This document shows positions 34,668 through 42,981 of a DNA stretch of 44,508 nucleotides, piece by piece (positions within the stretch are counted from its first letter, which is position 1; each line of letters opens with the position of its first letter). This DNA comes from Actinotalea sp. C106 (GTDB taxonomy: Bacteria; Actinomycetota; Actinomycetes; Actinomycetales; Cellulomonadaceae). The notes beneath the pieces were generated by a model. The model was not told the origin of the DNA. It ran no database searches and saw nothing but the letters and a program-made list of their open reading frames with translations. The position numbers and the translations under genes are program-made. Where the stretch lies: positions 1 to 44,508 of the forward strand of contig NZ_JALPKN010000001.1 of NCBI RefSeq assembly GCF_023630195.1, written 5' to 3'.

Positions 34668-35281
34668 GACGTCAGAGCCTCCAGGTACCCGCTGACGTCG
34701 GCCAGGGTGGGGAGCAGGCCGCTGCGCTCGGCCTCCCGCAGGCTGGGTGCGGCTCGGTCCTTCTCCGAGAGCTGAGGCGTCAGCGCGGACCCGTCACGTC
34801 CGACCGTGGGCCAGGTGATGCCCACCTCAGGGTCAAGGGGGTGCAGCCCGTGCTCACGGCCCGGGGAGTAGCCGGTCGAGCAGAGGTAGAGGACGGTGGA
34901 GTCGTCCTCCAAGGAGAGGAACGCGTGCCCCAGGCCCTCGCCGATGTAGATCGCGCGTCGGTCCACGTCGTCGAGCAGGACCGAGTCCCACTGCCCGAAG
35001 GTCGGCGAGCCGACGCGGATGTCGACGACGACGTCCAGGATCGCGCCCTTCGCGCAGGTGACGTACTTGGCCTGCCCGGGGGGCACGTCGGCGAAGTGGA
35101 TGCCGCGCAGGACGCCTGCCGCGGAGACCGAGCAGTTGGCCTGCTGGAGGTCGAAGGTGTGCCCGGTGGCCTCGAGGAACGGTCCGCCCTGGAAGTACTC
35201 GAGGAACACGCCCCGCGGGTCACCGTGGTGCCGAGGGGAGATCTCCCAGGCGCCGGGGACGCTCAGCTCGCGGTAGGTCAT
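34664..35281 (-). CDS. rmlC: dTDP-4-dehydrorhamnose 3,5-epimerase
   Basis: Third step of dTDP-L-rhamnose synthesis. The 205-residue cupin protein has RGIHF with catalytic His62, Lys72 (GQAKYV) and Tyr132 (VLYLCSTGYSPGREHG), matching the family. ATG 35281 is supported by GAGGA 6 nt upstream and family length. It starts 79 bp from the divergent rmlD gene, with back-to-back -10 boxes, so the two rhamnose genes are probably coordinated. The DUF2142 gene follows with a 4-nt overlap. Confidence 0.97.
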   Translation of the reverse strand: MTYRELSVPGAWEISPRHHGDPRGVFLEYFQGGPFLEATGHTFDLQQANCSVSAAGVLRGIHFADVPPGQAKYVTCAKGAILDVVVDIRVGSPTFGQWDSVLLDDVDRRAIYIGEGLGHAFLSLEDDSTVLYLCSTGYSPGREHGLHPLDPEVGITWPTVGRDGSALTPQLSEKDRAAPSLREAERSGLLPTLADVSGYLEALTS

Positions 35282-35309
35282 GTCCGTCCTCTCGTGTGGG
35301 TGCCCAGAG

Positions 35310-35315
35310 ATCGTA
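35310..35315 (-). promoter_or_regulatory. -10 box of rmlC
   Basis: TACGAT on the minus strand, 28 nt before the rmlC ATG, 10 bp from the rmlD -10 on the other strand. Confidence 0.5.
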
Positions 35316-35325
35316 CCGGCGCGAC

Positions 35326-35331
35326 TAGGTT
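35326..35331 (+). promoter_or_regulatory. -10 box of rmlD
   Basis: TAGGTT lies 29 nt before the GTG at 35361. Its -35 zone overlaps the rmlC promoter. Confidence 0.45.
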
Positions 35332-35360
35332 GTCCCCGTGACTGGACGACGGGAGACGAT

Positions 35361-36215
35361 GTGCGCTGGCTGGTGACCGGGGCGGGCGGAATGCTCGGCC
35401 AGGAGATGACCTCGCTGCTGCTCGAACGAGACGAGGCCTGCCGCGCGGTCGCTCGGGACGAGCTCGACGTGACCGACTCGGCGGCCACGGAGAAGGCCGT
35501 CGCGGGGTTCGACGTGGTGGTCAACTGCGCTGCGTACACCGCTGTCGACGCGGCTGAGGCCGATGAGGCCACCGCCTTCGGCGTCAACGCGGTCGGGGCG
35601 GCCAACCTGGCCCGCGCGGCAAGGCTCGCCGGTGCCCGGATCGTGCAGGTGTCGACGGACTACGTCTTCGACGGTGCCGCCACGCGGGCCTATCCCGAGG
35701 ACGCGTCCCTGGCGCCGGCGAGCGCCTACGGACGGACCAAGGCCGCAGGGGAGTGGGCCGTGCGGGCCGAGAACCCTGACCACCTCGTCGTGCGTACCGC
35801 GTGGCTCTACGGCGAGGCTGGCCCGTGCTTCCCGCGGACGATCGCCCGCGTGGCGCACCAGCGCGGTGCCCTCGACGTCGTCGACGACCAGTGGGGGCAG
35901 CCGACCTGGACCCGGGACCTGGCAGACCTGGTTCATCGCCTCGTCCGGGCCGACGCCCCCGCGGGCACGTACCACGGCAGCTCCTCCGGCCGGACGACCT
36001 GGCACGGGTTCGCTCGGGCGGTCGTCGCCGCAGCGGGCCTGGACCCCGCGATCGTCGCTCCGACGACGAGCGAGGCCTTCGTGCGCCCCGCCCCTCGGCC
36101 GGCGTTCTCGGTGCTGGGTCACGATGCCCTCGAACGGCACGGCGTCGTGCCGATCGGCGACTGGGCCGAGCGCTGGGCCGTGGCTGGTGCGGGGGTGCTG
36201 GCACCTGATCAGTGA
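35361..36215 (+). CDS. rmlD: dTDP-4-dehydrorhamnose reductase
   Basis: Last step of dTDP-L-rhamnose synthesis, NADPH-dependent. The 284-residue extended SDR has TGAGGMLGQEM at 6-16, NCAAYTAVDAAE, STDYVFDG at 98-105, and YGRTK with Tyr123 and Lys127. GTG 35361 follows GGGAGA by 7 nt and puts the Rossmann strand at the very N-terminus. Single gene, ended by a strong hairpin at 36218-36248. Confidence 0.97.
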   Translation: MRWLVTGAGGMLGQEMTSLLLERDEACRAVARDELDVTDSAATEKAVAGFDVVVNCAAYTAVDAAEADEATAFGVNAVGAANLARAARLAGARIVQVSTDYVFDGAATRAYPEDASLAPASAYGRTKAAGEWAVRAENPDHLVVRTAWLYGEAGPCFPRTIARVAHQRGALDVVDDQWGQPTWTRDLADLVHRLVRADAPAGTYHGSSSGRTTWHGFARAVVAAAGLDPAIVAPTTSEAFVRPAPRPAFSVLGHDALERHGVVPIGDWAERWAVAGAGVLAPDQ

Positions 36216-36217
36216 CC

Positions 36218-36248
36218 CGCCCGGGGCCCGCGCATCAGGCCCCGGGCG
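36218..36248. terminator. Bidirectional hairpin terminator between rmlD and the flippase-like gene
   Basis: Perfect 11-bp stem (CGCCCGGGGCC with GGCCCCGGGCG) and a 9-nt loop. It begins 2 nt after the rmlD stop; the stop codon of the convergent gene lies in the loop and stem edge. Confidence 0.7.
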
Positions 36249-37212
36249 AGGTCTGGGTCAGCGAGGACGCGCCGCGCCGTCGAGCGGCTAGCACCGCTGC
36301 TCCAGCACCGGTGCAGTCCGCCAGGAGCATGAGGAAGCGGCTCACGAGTGCGAGAACCAGGGCGTCATCTCTGTTCAGTGCGGTTGCGAGGACCAGGACC
36401 AGCGCGGCCTCTCGAGCGCCTGCACCTGCAGGCAGCACGACGATGACGAAGCCGACGACCCATGCCAGGGCGTACCCGCCGGTGGTGAGCAGCAGGAGGC
36501 CCTCGGTAGGGGCGCCCAGGGAGCGGGCGAGCAGCCACAGGTGCAGCCCGAAGGCAACCCACATGGCCGCGGTCCACACGCAGGCCTCGAGCATCGCGCG
36601 CGCGGTGATCGGTTCGATGCTGCCGCCGCGACGCACAAGGGTCAGGGCGGCCGGGAACCACCGGTTGAAGACCGCGGGGACCAGAGGGAGGAGCCCCGCC
36701 GCCGCGAGCAGCGTGAGCCACCAGTAGGCCCGCAGCGCCTCGGGAGAGGAGAAGGCGAGGGTGACCATCGCCACGGCCACGCCCATGACGACCAGGACCA
36801 CCCACCGGACCATGCCGGCAAGGACGGCGCGGGTGCGGCGCACGCCGTAGTCCCGCGAGAGCATGGACTGCGCGACCACGGGCCAGACCCCGCCGGGGAC
36901 GTACTTGCCCAGCTCGCCGAGCAGGAAGACGCGAGAGGCTGCCGGCACGGACAGCGGCGACCCCAGCCCCCGGAGCGCAGAACGCCAGGTCATCATGGTG
37001 CACGCGAGCCCGACGAGGACCAGGGCGAAGGCGGCACCGACAGCCCCCAGGTCGAGCTGCCCCAGACCCGCGGTGATGTCGTCCCACTCGTCGATCAGGT
37101 ACACCGTGGCGAACCCGGCGACGATGACGAGCGCCAGGGGGCGCAGGTAGCGACGTAGTCCTCTCCTGTGACGCGGGTGGGTGGCGGCCAGCGGCGCCGC
37201 TGAGGAACTCAC
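36235..37212 (-). CDS. Flippase-like membrane protein (LPG synthase TM / UPF0104 family)
   Basis: A 325-residue polytopic protein of the same broad family as the one at 29690. It has about eight helices, the block LGELGKYVPGGVWPVVAQS and the late VVLPAGAGAREAALVLV. The KYVPGG(V)W form marks a different subgroup from the 29690 protein. GTG 37212 begins one base after the stop of the DUF2142 gene at 37214, so the two are co-transcribed. This pairing of a GT-C candidate with a flippase-like protein fits outer-face sugar transfer, by inference. Confidence 0.87.
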   Translation of the reverse strand: MSSSAAPLAATHPRHRRGLRRYLRPLALVIVAGFATVYLIDEWDDITAGLGQLDLGAVGAAFALVLVGLACTMMTWRSALRGLGSPLSVPAASRVFLLGELGKYVPGGVWPVVAQSMLSRDYGVRRTRAVLAGMVRWVVLVVMGVAVAMVTLAFSSPEALRAYWWLTLLAAAGLLPLVPAVFNRWFPAALTLVRRGGSIEPITARAMLEACVWTAAMWVAFGLHLWLLARSLGAPTEGLLLLTTGGYALAWVVGFVIVVLPAGAGAREAALVLVLATALNRDDALVLALVSRFLMLLADCTGAGAAVLAARRRGASSLTQTSPGA

Positions 37213-37213
37213 C

Positions 37214-38794
37214 TCACGAGGGTAGTCGCCGGGCCGCAGGCGCCTGCTCGACGGTCGGGCCGCTCGGCGCGTCACGCCGTGCGCGCCAGCCGCCGACGAG
37301 CAGGACCACGACCGTGGTCACCCACAGCACCGCCGAGAGACCGAGGACCGTGCCGTTCGCCGGCGTAGAGGCCAGCCCCCACGCCCCCCACCGGGTCCAC
37401 GCCTCCTCGACCGTGCCCCCGGCAGGTCGGTACATGTGCTCAGCGGCCAGGACGAGGCTGAGCACGGCCACGGCCGCGGCGACCGCGGTGACGGCGGCGG
37501 GGAGCGCCGCGCGGACCGACGCCGAGGCGGCCACCAGATCGAGGGCGGCAGCCACCGCGATCCCCAGCACCACGAGGGCGCAGAAGAGGTAGCGACCCTG
37601 GAGCCCGGGGAACTGGCCCGAGTGGAAGTGCCGGATGCCACCCCCGACGAGCACGATGCCCAGGATCCCGGCGGGGAAGGCCGCGAGCGCCAGCATCGGA
37701 CCGACTCTGCGCCGGCGGACGGCCCACACCGCCGCGCCGAGCAGGGCGAGCAGGACGAGCGAATTCCCGGAGCGGACGAGCCACGCCGGGACCTCGAGCT
37801 CGAGCCAGCCGAAGGATCCCCAGAAGGTCTGCGAGAGCCGCACCGAGGCCTGGTAGAGGAACACGCGCAGCGTCTGCTGGCCGTCCCCCGCTGGCAGGGG
37901 CGGGTCGCCCGCGGGCTGGACCTCCCCGTAGAGGAGCAGGTTGCGCAACCACCACCAGCCCCCGACGACGAATGCCGTCGCGAGGGCGATCAGAGCGTTG
38001 CCCGTCCGGCGGCGCCAGCCCAGCCCGTGCGCGGGGAGCAGCAGGGCCAGGGCCACCATGGGGATCGCGGCGAGCATGAACCCTTTGGTCAGCAGCCCCA
38101 GGCCCAGGGCGGCGCCGAGCCCGAGCAGCGCACGGCCGCCCGGGGGGGTGGTCATGGTCCGGACGACGAGGTAGACGACCAGGCTCCCGGAGAGGGTGGT
38201 CAGGGCGTCGTTCGAGGCGCCTCCGGCGATGTGCGCCACCTGCGGTATGCCCAGGGGGATGACGGAGGCCGCGAGGGCGACGGGTCGCGAGCCGACCAGC
38301 CTCTCGACGCTGAGCCCGATGAGGGGCACGGTCCCGACGGTGAGCACGACGCTGAGCAGCCGGAGGGCCAGGAGCTGGCCGTCCCAGGCCCAGTCGTGGG
38401 CGCCGAGCACCGTCAGGAGACCGGCGCCGAGCGCGTAGTACGCCGGCGGGTGCTGACTCATCTGGTCATAGCTCTGCGTGATCGGTGCCGGGAACGGTGC
38501 CGTCATCGCGGTGACCACCGAGCGGCTGGGAGCGTCCCGCGGGGCGCGTACCGCCAGCGCGTCCAGGCCGACGTCGAAGCCGGCCTCCTGCGTCGCGAGC
38601 ACCGTCCCCTCGGTGAGGTAAGCAGCCCCCGGTGCGGGCCATCCACCGCCGTTCATGAGCCGCAGCACGCTGTTGTAGTGCTGGGGCTCGTCCGGGGCCT
38701 TGAAAGGCGGGGTGAGCACCGACCAGCACGTGGCCAGGAGCCCGAAGCACACCGTCAGCAGGACCAGCGAGGTCCGGAAGGTGCGGCGAGGCAT
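37214..38794 (-). CDS. DUF2142-family membrane protein, probable GT-C glycosyltransferase
   Basis: A 526-residue protein with about 12 membrane helices, starting directly with a helix. The first outer loop has KAPDEPQHY with Asp35, Glu36 and His39; then SQHPPAYYALGAG, WWWLRNLLLYGEVQPAG and GLQGRYLFCAL, the same order as in the 32979 protein. ATG 38794 has a -10 box (TACCCT) 6 nt upstream, so it is probably leaderless. The frame continues upstream but is antisense to the next gene. Probable polyprenyl-phosphate-sugar-dependent transferase. Confidence 0.9.
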   Translation of the reverse strand: MPRRTFRTSLVLLTVCFGLLATCWSVLTPPFKAPDEPQHYNSVLRLMNGGGWPAPGAAYLTEGTVLATQEAGFDVGLDALAVRAPRDAPSRSVVTAMTAPFPAPITQSYDQMSQHPPAYYALGAGLLTVLGAHDWAWDGQLLALRLLSVVLTVGTVPLIGLSVERLVGSRPVALAASVIPLGIPQVAHIAGGASNDALTTLSGSLVVYLVVRTMTTPPGGRALLGLGAALGLGLLTKGFMLAAIPMVALALLLPAHGLGWRRRTGNALIALATAFVVGGWWWLRNLLLYGEVQPAGDPPLPAGDGQQTLRVFLYQASVRLSQTFWGSFGWLELEVPAWLVRSGNSLVLLALLGAAVWAVRRRRVGPMLALAAFPAGILGIVLVGGGIRHFHSGQFPGLQGRYLFCALVVLGIAVAAALDLVAASASVRAALPAAVTAVAAAVAVLSLVLAAEHMYRPAGGTVEEAWTRWGAWGLASTPANGTVLGLSAVLWVTTVVVLLVGGWRARRDAPSGPTVEQAPAARRLPS

Positions 38795-38800
38795 CCGGTG

Positions 38801-38806
38801 AGGGTA
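38801..38806 (-). promoter_or_regulatory. -10 box of the DUF2142 gene at 38794, leaderless type
   Basis: TACCCT on the minus strand ends 6 nt before the ATG at 38794. Confidence 0.45.
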
Positions 38807-38818
38807 GCGGTCGGCCGC

Positions 38819-38824
38819 TAGGTT
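38819..38824 (+). promoter_or_regulatory. -10 box of the membrane protein gene at 38831, leaderless type
   Basis: TAGGTT ends 6 nt before the ATG at 38831. The sequence CTAGGTTG recurs at the rmlD promoter. Confidence 0.45.
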
Positions 38825-38830
38825 GACCCG

Positions 38831-39523
38831 ATGCTCGCCGACGACGTAGCCCGCCCCGCCCGGCCTCGTGCTCTGCTCCGGGCCGCGCCCTACCTGGCTG
38901 TGCTGGTCCTCTCGGCGGGACTGATCGGCGCGACCCTCGCCATCGGCGCGCGGCTCGACCTCACGACCTCGCAGCTCATGCGCGACCCCGCCACGTCCTT
39001 CATGGCCTCGCCCTTCATCGGGTTCCTGTCTCAGATCGGGATCTTCATCTGGTCCGGGACCGCCTCGATCGCCCTCTTCGCCGCTGCGGCCGGGGTAGGC
39101 GCGGCGACGCGTCGCCTCCGGGCCATGCTCGCGGCCACGGGCCTCCTCACGGCGGCGCTCGCCCTCGACGACCTCTTCCTCCTGCACGAGGCCGTGCTCC
39201 CGATGATCGGCGTGCCCGAGCTCGTGACCTACGGCGCCTACGGCGTGGCGGCGGTGGTCATCGCGCTGACGTTCTGGCGCGAGGCCCTGGCCTGCAGGCC
39301 CGGCCTGCTGCTCGTCGCGGGGCTGTTCCTCGGAGGGTCGGTCGCGCTGGACCTGCTCGACCCGTCCGGCATCGACCCGTACCTGTGGGAGGACGGCGCC
39401 AAGCTGGTCGGACTCGTCGCATGGTTCGTGCTGCACGTCGACGTGTCACGGCACGCGGTGCGGTGCGGTGCCGAGCCCTGCGGGTCCCGCTGCCCCACGG
39501 CGAGGCTCGCGGGCCGCCGCTGA
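38831..39523 (+). CDS. Uncharacterised polytopic membrane protein
   Basis: I do not recognise a named family. The 230-residue protein has about six helices: YLAVLVLSAGLIGATLAIG, a pair within FMASPFIGFLSQIGIFIWSG, LLTAALALDDLFLLHE, YGVAAVVIALTFW, LLVAGLFLGGSVALDLLD and LVGLVAWFVLHVDVSRH. Polar residues sit inside or at the edge of helices: DDLFLLHE, DLLD, EDGAK and HVDVSRH, a pattern of acids and histidines that could bind metal or substrate in the membrane. The tail has three cysteines (RCGAEPCGSRC). ATG 38831 is supported by the -10 box 6 nt upstream. It lies between a DUF2142 gene and rmlA, so a role in lipid-linked sugar chemistry is possible. Confidence 0.82.
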   Translation: MLADDVARPARPRALLRAAPYLAVLVLSAGLIGATLAIGARLDLTTSQLMRDPATSFMASPFIGFLSQIGIFIWSGTASIALFAAAAGVGAATRRLRAMLAATGLLTAALALDDLFLLHEAVLPMIGVPELVTYGAYGVAAVVIALTFWREALACRPGLLLVAGLFLGGSVALDLLDPSGIDPYLWEDGAKLVGLVAWFVLHVDVSRHAVRCGAEPCGSRCPTARLAGRR

Positions 39524-39524
39524 G

Positions 39525-40394
39525 TCAGCCCTCCTGCTCGAGGAGCTCGAGCAGGTAGGTGCCGTAGCCGGACTTGGTGAGCCCCTCGGCCCGGGCACGC
39601 AGCTCGTCGTTGCTGAGGAACCCGCGGCGCCAGGCCACCTCCTCGGGGGACCCGATCTTGAGCCCCTGGCGGTGCTCGACGGTACGCACGTAGTCGGAGG
39701 CCTCGAGCAGCGAGTCGAAGGTGCCGGTGTCCAGCCACGCCGTACCGCGGGGCAGGACCTCGACCTGGAGGCGGCCCTGCTCGAGGTAGGTGCGGTTGAC
39801 GTCGGTGATCTCGTACTCGCCGCGGGCCGAGGGCTTGAGCTCCCGGGCGATCGCCAGGACGTCGTTGTCGTAGAAGTACAGACCGGGCACCGCATAGTTG
39901 CTCTTGGGGTGGGCCGGCTTCTCCTCGAGGGACAGGGCCTTGCCCTGCGCGTCGAACTCGACCACGCCGTAGCTGGTGGGGTCGGCGACCCGGTAGGCGA
40001 AGACCGCGCCACCGTCGATGTCGCTGAACCGCGAGAGGCGGCTGCCCAGACCTGCGCCGTAGAAGATGTTGTCCCCCAGGACGAGGGCTGCGGAGTCCGC
40101 CCCGACGAAGTCCGCCCCCAGGACGAAGGCCTGCGCCAGCCCGTTGGGCTCGGCCTGCACCGCGTAGGAGATCGAGATGCCGAACTGCGAGCCGTCGCCC
40201 AGCAGGCGGTGGAACTGGTCGGCGTCGTGCGGGGTGGTGATCACGAGCACGTCGCGGATGCCGGCGAGGATCAACGTCGAGAGCGGGTAGTAGATCATCG
40301 GCTTGTCGTAGACCGGGACCAGCTGCTTGCTGACGCCCTGGGTGATGGGGTGAAGCCTCGTGCCGGACCCGCCGGCCAGGATGATTCCTCGCAT
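39525..40394 (-). CDS. rmlA: Glucose-1-phosphate thymidylyltransferase
   Basis: First step of dTDP-L-rhamnose synthesis: dTTP plus glucose-1-phosphate to dTDP-glucose. The 289-residue protein has [11 protein letters not shown] near 8-18, [43 protein letters not shown] and [12 protein letters not shown], all family blocks, and the usual length of the short RmlA class. ATG 40394 is the family start. One base separates its stop from the stop of the convergent membrane protein gene. It is divergent from manA across 120 bp. Confidence 0.97.
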   Translation of the reverse strand: MRGIILAGGSGTRLHPITQGVSKQLVPVYDKPMIYYPLSTLILAGIRDVLVITTPHDADQFHRLLGDGSQFGISISYAVQAEPNGLAQAFVLGADFVGADSAALVLGDNIFYGAGLGSRLSRFSDIDGGAVFAYRVADPTSYGVVEFDAQGKALSLEEKPAHPKSNYAVPGLYFYDNDVLAIARELKPSARGEYEITDVNRTYLEQGRLQVEVLPRGTAWLDTGTFDSLLEASDYVRTVEHRQGLKIGSPEEVAWRRGFLSNDELRARAEGLTKSGYGTYLLELLEQEG

Positions 40395-40473
40395 GGGTGC
40401 ACATACTGGCCTAGTCAGCCGGGGATCACTAGCGGGTTACCGGGGTCCCACCACTGCGTCACTCGTACGGCGC

Positions 40474-40479
40474 TACCAT
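40474..40479 (+). promoter_or_regulatory. -10 box of manA
   Basis: TACCAT lies 35 nt before the GTG at 40515; no clear -35. The 40395-40514 region also must hold the rmlA promoter, which I could not place. Confidence 0.4.
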
Positions 40480-40514
40480 CTCTCGCAGTCCTGCCGCCGA
40501 GCCACGAGGGCACT

Positions 40515-41711
40515 GTGCTTCTGACGACGAACATGACCCAGCCGTACGCCTGGGGCTCGACCACCGCCATCCCCGAGCTCGTCGGCCTGGAGGCCACCGA
40601 CCAGCCGGTCGCCGAGTGGTGGCTCGGAGCTCACCCCAGCGCGCCCTCGGTCGTGCACGCCGAGGACGGTGCGGTCCCGCTCGATGCCTACCTGAGTCGC
40701 CACGCGGAGGCCGCGCTGGGGGCGGACGTCGTCGCGCGCTTCGGCACCGCGCTGCCCTACCTGCTCAAGCTCATCGCCGCCGAGTGCCCGCTCTCGCTCC
40801 AGGTCCACCCGCACGTCGATCGCGCCCGGGCGGGTTTCGACGCCGAGGAGGAGGCCGGTGTCCCGCTCGGTGCTGCGCACCGCAACTACAAGGACCGCAA
40901 CCACAAGCCCGAGCTGGTCTACGCCCTGACCACCTTCGAGGCGCTGTGCGGCTTCCGAGCCCCACGCCGGGCGGCCGAGCTCCTCGCGGGCCTCGACGCG
41001 CCGCTGGCCACCGAGCTGCACGACGTCCTCGCTGCCGAACCGTCCCCGGCCGGGATCCGTACGGCCTTCCAGCTGCTCCTCGAGCCCGCCACCCGTCCCA
41101 GCGCGGAGGCGGTGGGTGAGGTGGTCGAGGCGTGCCGGGCCCGGCTCGAGTCAGGCTCGCCGTCCCCGCGCGCCGATCGCACTGTCGCCTTGCTGGGAGA
41201 GCACCACCCGGGGGACCCCGGGGTCGTGACCTCGCTGCTGCTCAACCCCGTGACGCTCCAGCCCGGGGACGCGATGTTCGTCCCGGCGGGTGGCGTCCAC
41301 GCCTACCTGCGCGGACTCGCCGTCGAGGTCATGGCGAGCTCGGACAACGTGCTGCGCGCCGGCCTGACGCCCAAGCACATCGACATCCCGGAGCTGCTCG
41401 ACAACGTCGACTACGTCGCAGCCCCGCCCATCCGGATCGCGCCTGAGACCTTCTACGGCGCCACCAAGGTCTTCTACGCGCCGGTCGACGACTTCGAGCT
41501 CTCGGTCACGACGGTCGACGACGACGCCGTGCACCGCCTGCCGGGTCGGGGCCCGCGGGTCCTGCTGTGCCTCGAGGGCGAGCTCACGGTCGAACCGTCC
41601 CGCGGGCCTGGCCTCACGCTGCGCCGTGGGGCGACGGCCTTCGCTCCCGCGGACGACGGCATGCTCACGGTTCGAGGCAGGGGCACGCTCATTCAGGCCG
41701 ACGTGCCCTGA
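40515..41711 (+). CDS. manA: Mannose-6-phosphate isomerase, class I
   Basis: Zinc enzyme that interconverts fructose-6-phosphate and mannose-6-phosphate, feeding GDP-mannose for the Gmd proteins. The 398-residue protein has SLQVHPH with Gln96 and His98, NHKPEL with Glu133, and later PAGGVHAYLRGLAVEVMASS and GLTPKHID, the class I metal and active-site blocks. GTG 40515 is chosen because GAGGG lies 4 nt upstream; ATG 40533 lacks a site. Single-gene unit by spacing (125 bp to the next gene). Confidence 0.96.
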   Translation: MLLTTNMTQPYAWGSTTAIPELVGLEATDQPVAEWWLGAHPSAPSVVHAEDGAVPLDAYLSRHAEAALGADVVARFGTALPYLLKLIAAECPLSLQVHPHVDRARAGFDAEEEAGVPLGAAHRNYKDRNHKPELVYALTTFEALCGFRAPRRAAELLAGLDAPLATELHDVLAAEPSPAGIRTAFQLLLEPATRPSAEAVGEVVEACRARLESGSPSPRADRTVALLGEHHPGDPGVVTSLLLNPVTLQPGDAMFVPAGGVHAYLRGLAVEVMASSDNVLRAGLTPKHIDIPELLDNVDYVAAPPIRIAPETFYGATKVFYAPVDDFELSVTTVDDDAVHRLPGRGPRVLLCLEGELTVEPSRGPGLTLRRGATAFAPADDGMLTVRGRGTLIQADVP

Positions 41712-41823
41712 CGCCGCTCCGCCCGGACGACGTGCCCCTGACGGGGTGCGTCGGACCGGGATCCTCTCCTGACTCGCTGGATGCTGGCGGACCAACGGCC
41801 CACGGGGCACGGGCAGTCTTCGC

Positions 41824-41829
41824 TACTGT
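41824..41829 (+). promoter_or_regulatory. -10 box of the GT2-DUF2304-DUF2142 operon, leaderless type
   Basis: TACTGT ends 7 nt before the ATG at 41837, implying a leaderless operon message. Confidence 0.5.
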
Positions 41830-41836
41830 CTCGCCC

Positions 41837-42577
41837 ATGGCGTCCCCGCTGGACCGACGTGTCCTGGTCGTGCTCCCCGCGTGGAACGAGGCAGAGTCCC
41901 TCCCCACGGTCCTCACTGAGATCCGTACCCACCTCCCTGGTGTGTCCGTCTTGGTCGTCAACGACGGCTCCTCCGACGAGACGAGCGCCCTGGCGCGGAG
42001 GCACGACGTCGAGGTCCTCGACCTCCCGTTCAACCTGGGTGTGGGAGGTGCGATGCGTGCCGGCTTCCGGTACGCCCTGGCCGAGGGGTTCGACGCGGTC
42101 GTGCAGGTGGACGCCGACGGTCAGCACGACCCCCGGGACGTGCCGAGCCTGGTCGAAGGCCTCGATCGGTCGGACATCGTCATCGGAGCCCGGTTCGCCG
42201 AACGCGGTGAGTACGAGGTGCGCGGACCACGCCGCTGGGCGATGAGGGTCCTGGCTGATGTCCTGAGCCGACTCGCCCGGACCCCCCTCACCGACACCAC
42301 CTCGGGGTTCCGGGCGTCGGGTCCGCGGGCGATCCGACTCTTCGCCGTGCACTATCCCGCCGAGTACCTCGGGGACACCATCGAGTCTCTCGTGCTCGCC
42401 GTCCGTGGTGGCCTGACCGTCGAACAGGTCGGCGTGGCGATGCGGGCCCGGTCGGCGGGACGTCCCTCGCAGCACCCCGCCAAGGCGGCGGTCTACCTGC
42501 TCCGTGCCTGCCTCGCCCTCGGCATCTCTCTCACTCGGCGATCCCAGATGCTCGTCACGGCCGAGGTGGCTGCGTGA
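41837..42577 (+). CDS. GT2 glycosyltransferase, polyprenyl-phosphate sugar synthase-like
   Basis: A 246-residue GT2 enzyme of the dolichol-phosphate-mannose-synthase type: LVVLPAWNEAESLPTVL, VVNDGSSDET, VQVDADGQHDP (DxD) and TSGFRASGPRAI. Unlike the 23190 enzyme it has no membrane tail; the overlapping DUF2304 gene (GTGA) could supply the membrane part. ATG 41837 is supported by the -10 box 7 nt upstream; the frame is open further upstream inside manA without meaning. First gene of the right-edge operon. Confidence 0.93.
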   Translation: MASPLDRRVLVVLPAWNEAESLPTVLTEIRTHLPGVSVLVVNDGSSDETSALARRHDVEVLDLPFNLGVGGAMRAGFRYALAEGFDAVVQVDADGQHDPRDVPSLVEGLDRSDIVIGARFAERGEYEVRGPRRWAMRVLADVLSRLARTPLTDTTSGFRASGPRAIRLFAVHYPAEYLGDTIESLVLAVRGGLTVEQVGVAMRARSAGRPSQHPAKAAVYLLRACLALGISLTRRSQMLVTAEVAA

Positions 42578-42981
42578 ACGGGCACCTGTTCGCACTGTCC
42601 TGCGCGCTGATCACCCTCGTCTTCATGGTCGAGCTGCTCCGGCGCCGTCGGCTGCGGGAGAAGTACGTCGTCCTGTGGATCGCGGTCGCGGTGGTCGTGC
42701 TGGTCAGCGCGGTCTTCCCGCACCTGCTCGAGCAGCTGTCCGCCCTCGTCGGCATCACCGTCCCCGTCAACCTGCTCTTCTTCGCCGGGTTGCTCCTGCT
42801 GCTGGTGGTCTGCGTCCAGCTCAGCGCCGAGGTCAGCACGCTGGAGCACGAGAGCCAGACCTTGGCTGAGGAGACGGCGTTGCTCCGCAACAGGGTGGAG
42901 AGGCTAGAACGGGCGAGTGGCGCAGCGCCCGGTCCGCCGCTCGTCGCGGATCCCGACGTGAGTCGTCGCTCGACCACATGA
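42574..42981 (+). CDS. DUF2304-family small membrane protein
   Basis: A 135-residue protein with three membrane helices (about 5-19, 28-48, 62-83; for example KYVVLWIAVAVVVLVSAVF) followed by a heptad-like coiled coil (STLEHESQTLAEETALLRNR) and a polar tail. DUF2304 genes typically stand next to GT2 genes, as here. Function is unknown; anchoring the GT2 or helping move its lipid-linked product are both possible. GTG 42574 overlaps the GT2 stop and its own stop overlaps the next start (ATGA). Confidence 0.92.
   Translation: MNGHLFALSCALITLVFMVELLRRRRLREKYVVLWIAVAVVVLVSAVFPHLLEQLSALVGITVPVNLLFFAGLLLLLVVCVQLSAEVSTLEHESQTLAEETALLRNRVERLERASGAAPGPPLVADPDVSRRSTT

Noticed and set aside
37436-38821. 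Long plus-strand open frame opposite the DUF2142 gene
   Set aside because: Glu/Gly/Arg/His-rich shadow without motifs; the minus strand encodes clear membrane helices.
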